Positions 62,316 to 64,000 of a stretch of DNA of 64,000 nt are shown one piece after another; the stretch's first letter is position 1, and each line of letters begins with the position of its first letter. A program made the position numbers and the translations under genes. This stretch comes from Microbacterium trichothecenolyticum (GTDB taxonomy: Bacteria > Actinomycetota > Actinomycetes > Actinomycetales > Microbacteriaceae): contig NZ_JAUTBF010000001.1 in assembly GCF_030818955.1 (NCBI RefSeq), forward strand, positions 930,001 through 994,000, in the 5' to 3' direction. A model generated the notes under the pieces. That model was given only the letters and a program-made list of their open reading frames with translations. It was not told the origin of the DNA and did not search any database.

Positions 62316-63914
62316 CTACGCCAGGGTGATCAGGTCCGCGTAGTCGCGGCCCCAGATGTCTTCCACGCCGTCGGGGAGGATGAGCACACGCTCGGGGTTC
62401 AGCGCCTCGACGGCGCCCTCGTCGTGCGAGACGAGCACGACGGCGCCCTCGTAGTGCGCGAGCGCGCCGAGGATCTCCTCGCGGGAGGCGGGGTCGAGGT
62501 TGTTCGTCGGCTCGTCGAGCAGCAGCATGTTGGCCGACGACACCACGAGCGTCGCGAGCGACAGACGCGTCTTCTCGCCGCCCGAGAGCACACCCGCGGG
62601 CTTGAGCACGTCGTCCCCGACGAAGAGGAACGACCCCAGCACCTTGCGCGCCTCGGTCGCCGTGATGTGCGGCGCCGACGACATCATGTTCTCCAGCACC
62701 GAGCGGTTGACGTCGAGGTTCTCGTGCTCCTGCGCGTAGTAGCCGATCTTCAGGCCGTGACCGGGCTCGAGCTGCCCGGTGTCGGGCTTGTCGACGCCGG
62801 CGAGGATGCGCAGCAGCGTCGTCTTGCCCGCACCGTTCAGGCCCAGGATGACGACGCGCGAGCCGCGGTCGATCGCGAGGTCGACGTCGGTGAAGATCTC
62901 CAGCGACCCGTACGACTTCGACAGACCGGATGCCATGAGCGGGGTCTTGCCGCACGGTGCGGGCTTGGGGAAGCGGAGCTTGGCGACCCGCTCGTCCTGA
63001 CGCACGTCGTCCAGGCCCGACAGCATCTTCTCGGCGCGGGCGACCATCTGGTGCGCGGCGGCGGCCTTCGACGCCTTCGCGCCGAAGCGCGCGGCCTGCA
63101 GTTGCAGGGCCGTGGCCTTCTTCTCGACGTTGACGCGCTCCTTCTTGCGGCGCTCCTCGTCGGCCACGCGCTGGCGCAGGTAGTTCTTCCAGTTCATGTT
63201 GTAGACGTCGATGACCTGGCGGTTGGCATCCAGGTAGAAGACGCGGTTGACCGTCTCGCCGACGAGCTCCACGTCGTGCGAGATCACGATGAGCCCGCCC
63301 TTGTACCCCTTGAGGAACTCGCGCAGCCATACGACACTGTCGGCGTCGAGGTGGTTGGTCGGCTCGTCGAGGATCATCGTCTGCGCGTCCGAGAACAGGA
63401 TGCGCGCGAGCTCGATGCGCCGGCGCTGACCGCCCGAGAGGGTCTTCAGCGGCTGGTCGAGGATACGGTCGGGCAGCGACAGGTTGTGGGCGATGGATGC
63501 CGCCTCGGCCTCCGCCGCATAGCCGCCCGCCGCCTCGAAGCGCTCGGTGAGATTGCCGTACTTCTTCATCGCCTTCGCGGCGACCGCCGGGTCGTCGTCC
63601 GCCATGGCCATCGACGCCTCGTGCATGCCGAGAGCGAGCGAACCGAGACCGCGGGCGTCGAGGATGCGCGTACGCGCGAGCATCTCGGGGTCCCCCGAGC
63701 GGGGGTCCTGCGGCAGGTAGCCGAGCTCGCCCGAGCGGTCGACGCCGCCGTTCGCGGGCAGCAGGTCGCCGGCGAGCACCTTGGTCAGCGTGGTCTTGCC
63801 CGCACCGTTTCGCCCGACGAGGCCGATCTTGTCGCCGTCGGAGACGCGAAACGACACGTCGGACATGAGCACGCGGGCACCCACGCGGATCTCGAGGTCG
63901 TGCACGGCGAGCAC
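62316..63914 (-). CDS. ABC-F family ATP-binding protein (EttA/Uup-like)
   Basis: A 532-residue cytosolic protein with two ATPase domains and no membrane segments: Walker A VGRNGAGKTT and LGLNGAGKTT, signatures LSGGQRRR and LSGGEKTR, Walker B MILDEPTNHLD and LLLDEPTNNLD. The charged linker of about residues 240-310 (RQRVADEERRKKERVN region) is the P-site interaction motif. ABC-F proteins act on ribosomes in translation control or antibiotic protection; which role applies is unknown. The GTG at 63914 starts the conserved LAVHDLEIRVGARVL region. Confidence 0.93.
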   Translation of the reverse strand: MLAVHDLEIRVGARVLMSDVSFRVSDGDKIGLVGRNGAGKTTLTKVLAGDLLPANGGVDRSGELGYLPQDPRSGDPEMLARTRILDARGLGSLALGMHEASMAMADDDPAVAAKAMKKYGNLTERFEAAGGYAAEAEAASIAHNLSLPDRILDQPLKTLSGGQRRRIELARILFSDAQTMILDEPTNHLDADSVVWLREFLKGYKGGLIVISHDVELVGETVNRVFYLDANRQVIDVYNMNWKNYLRQRVADEERRKKERVNVEKKATALQLQAARFGAKASKAAAAHQMVARAEKMLSGLDDVRQDERVAKLRFPKPAPCGKTPLMASGLSKSYGSLEIFTDVDLAIDRGSRVVILGLNGAGKTTLLRILAGVDKPDTGQLEPGHGLKIGYYAQEHENLDVNRSVLENMMSSAPHITATEARKVLGSFLFVGDDVLKPAGVLSGGEKTRLSLATLVVSSANMLLLDEPTNNLDPASREEILGALAHYEGAVVLVSHDEGAVEALNPERVLILPDGVEDIWGRDYADLITLA

Positions 63915-63967
63915 AGCGAACGTCCGTTCAGTCGGGGATGGAGAGCGGCCGACATGGCCAGCCACCC

Positions 63968-63973
63968 AGTATA
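63968..63973 (-). promoter_or_regulatory. possible -10 element for the ABC-F gene
   Basis: On the minus strand this reads TATACT, a near-ideal -10 hexamer, about 54 nt upstream of the GTG at 63914. A matching -35 was not clear in the few bases left before the window end. Confidence 0.4.
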
Positions 63974-64000
63974 AGAGGCGCCCCTGCATGCCCGCCGACA

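Overview
The window is about 70% GC, densely packed, and looks like chromosomal DNA of a high-GC actinobacterium. A Microbacteriaceae member, probably Microbacterium or a close relative, fits best. Supporting signs are the IdeR/DmdR1-type iron boxes, the actinobacterial PafBC-type damage promoters, the glgA/glgC pair, DUF222-HNH and DUF3099 genes, many GTG starts with GTGA/ATGA overlaps, and several starts that lie 6-7 nt behind a TANNNT -10 element, as in leaderless transcripts. Species assignment is inference; no rRNA is present.

Layout. 1-3000: the 3' end of a PAC2-family gene, then uppP and an M20 peptidase on the minus strand. 3013-6710: tRNA-Leu(GAG) with a strong terminator, then a four-gene Zn/Mn ABC importer behind a Zur-like palindrome. 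6820-11480: a ferritin-like/VIT1 transporter, a superfamily II helicase broken by a 1-nt insertion, and an SGNH hydrolase. 11670-34200: a siderophore locus. 34260-47900: LysE and EamA exporters, two Lrp regulators, a CGNR regulator, hydrolases, Sir2, an rRNA methylase, a DEDDh exonuclease, a frameshifted DUF222-HNH gene and type-B L31. 48000-55820: an ABC ATPase, divergent glgA/glgC, luxS, serB, fabG, small membrane or metal-binding proteins and SURF1. 55870-62300: a PucR regulator divergent from an amino-acid ABC importer, a GNAT enzyme and an enolase-superfamily N-acylamino-acid racemase/OSBS. 62316-63914: an ABC-F ATPase.

Siderophore locus. Isochorismate synthase, isochorismatase and a DHB dehydrogenase make 2,3-dihydroxybenzoate. 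An MbtH-aryl-AMP ligase fusion activates it for the N-terminal aryl carrier of NRPS1 (ArCP-Cy-A-T, with a Cys/Ser/Thr-like code). NRPS2 is Cy-C-T-C-T with no adenylation domain, and NRPS3 is C-A-T. A flavin N-monooxygenase supplies an N-hydroxylated ornithine or lysine. A type II thioesterase and an Sfp-type PPTase sit in the same operon. A substrate-binding lipoprotein, a siderophore-interacting flavoprotein and two FecCD permeases handle uptake, but no ATPase for them is present. Two iron boxes sit in the two divergent promoter regions. The predicted product is a mixed catecholate, azoline and hydroxamate peptide. NRPS3 carries a 1-nt frameshift in its A domain.

Three genes (helicase, NRPS3, DUF222-HNH) are each broken by a single-base indel while coding signal is intact on both sides. 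This is either an assembly-quality effect or recent inactivation. Three promoters match the TTGTCRGTG-N8-TANNNT damage-response consensus, and two intergenic copies of an imperfect palindrome are near-identical to each other.
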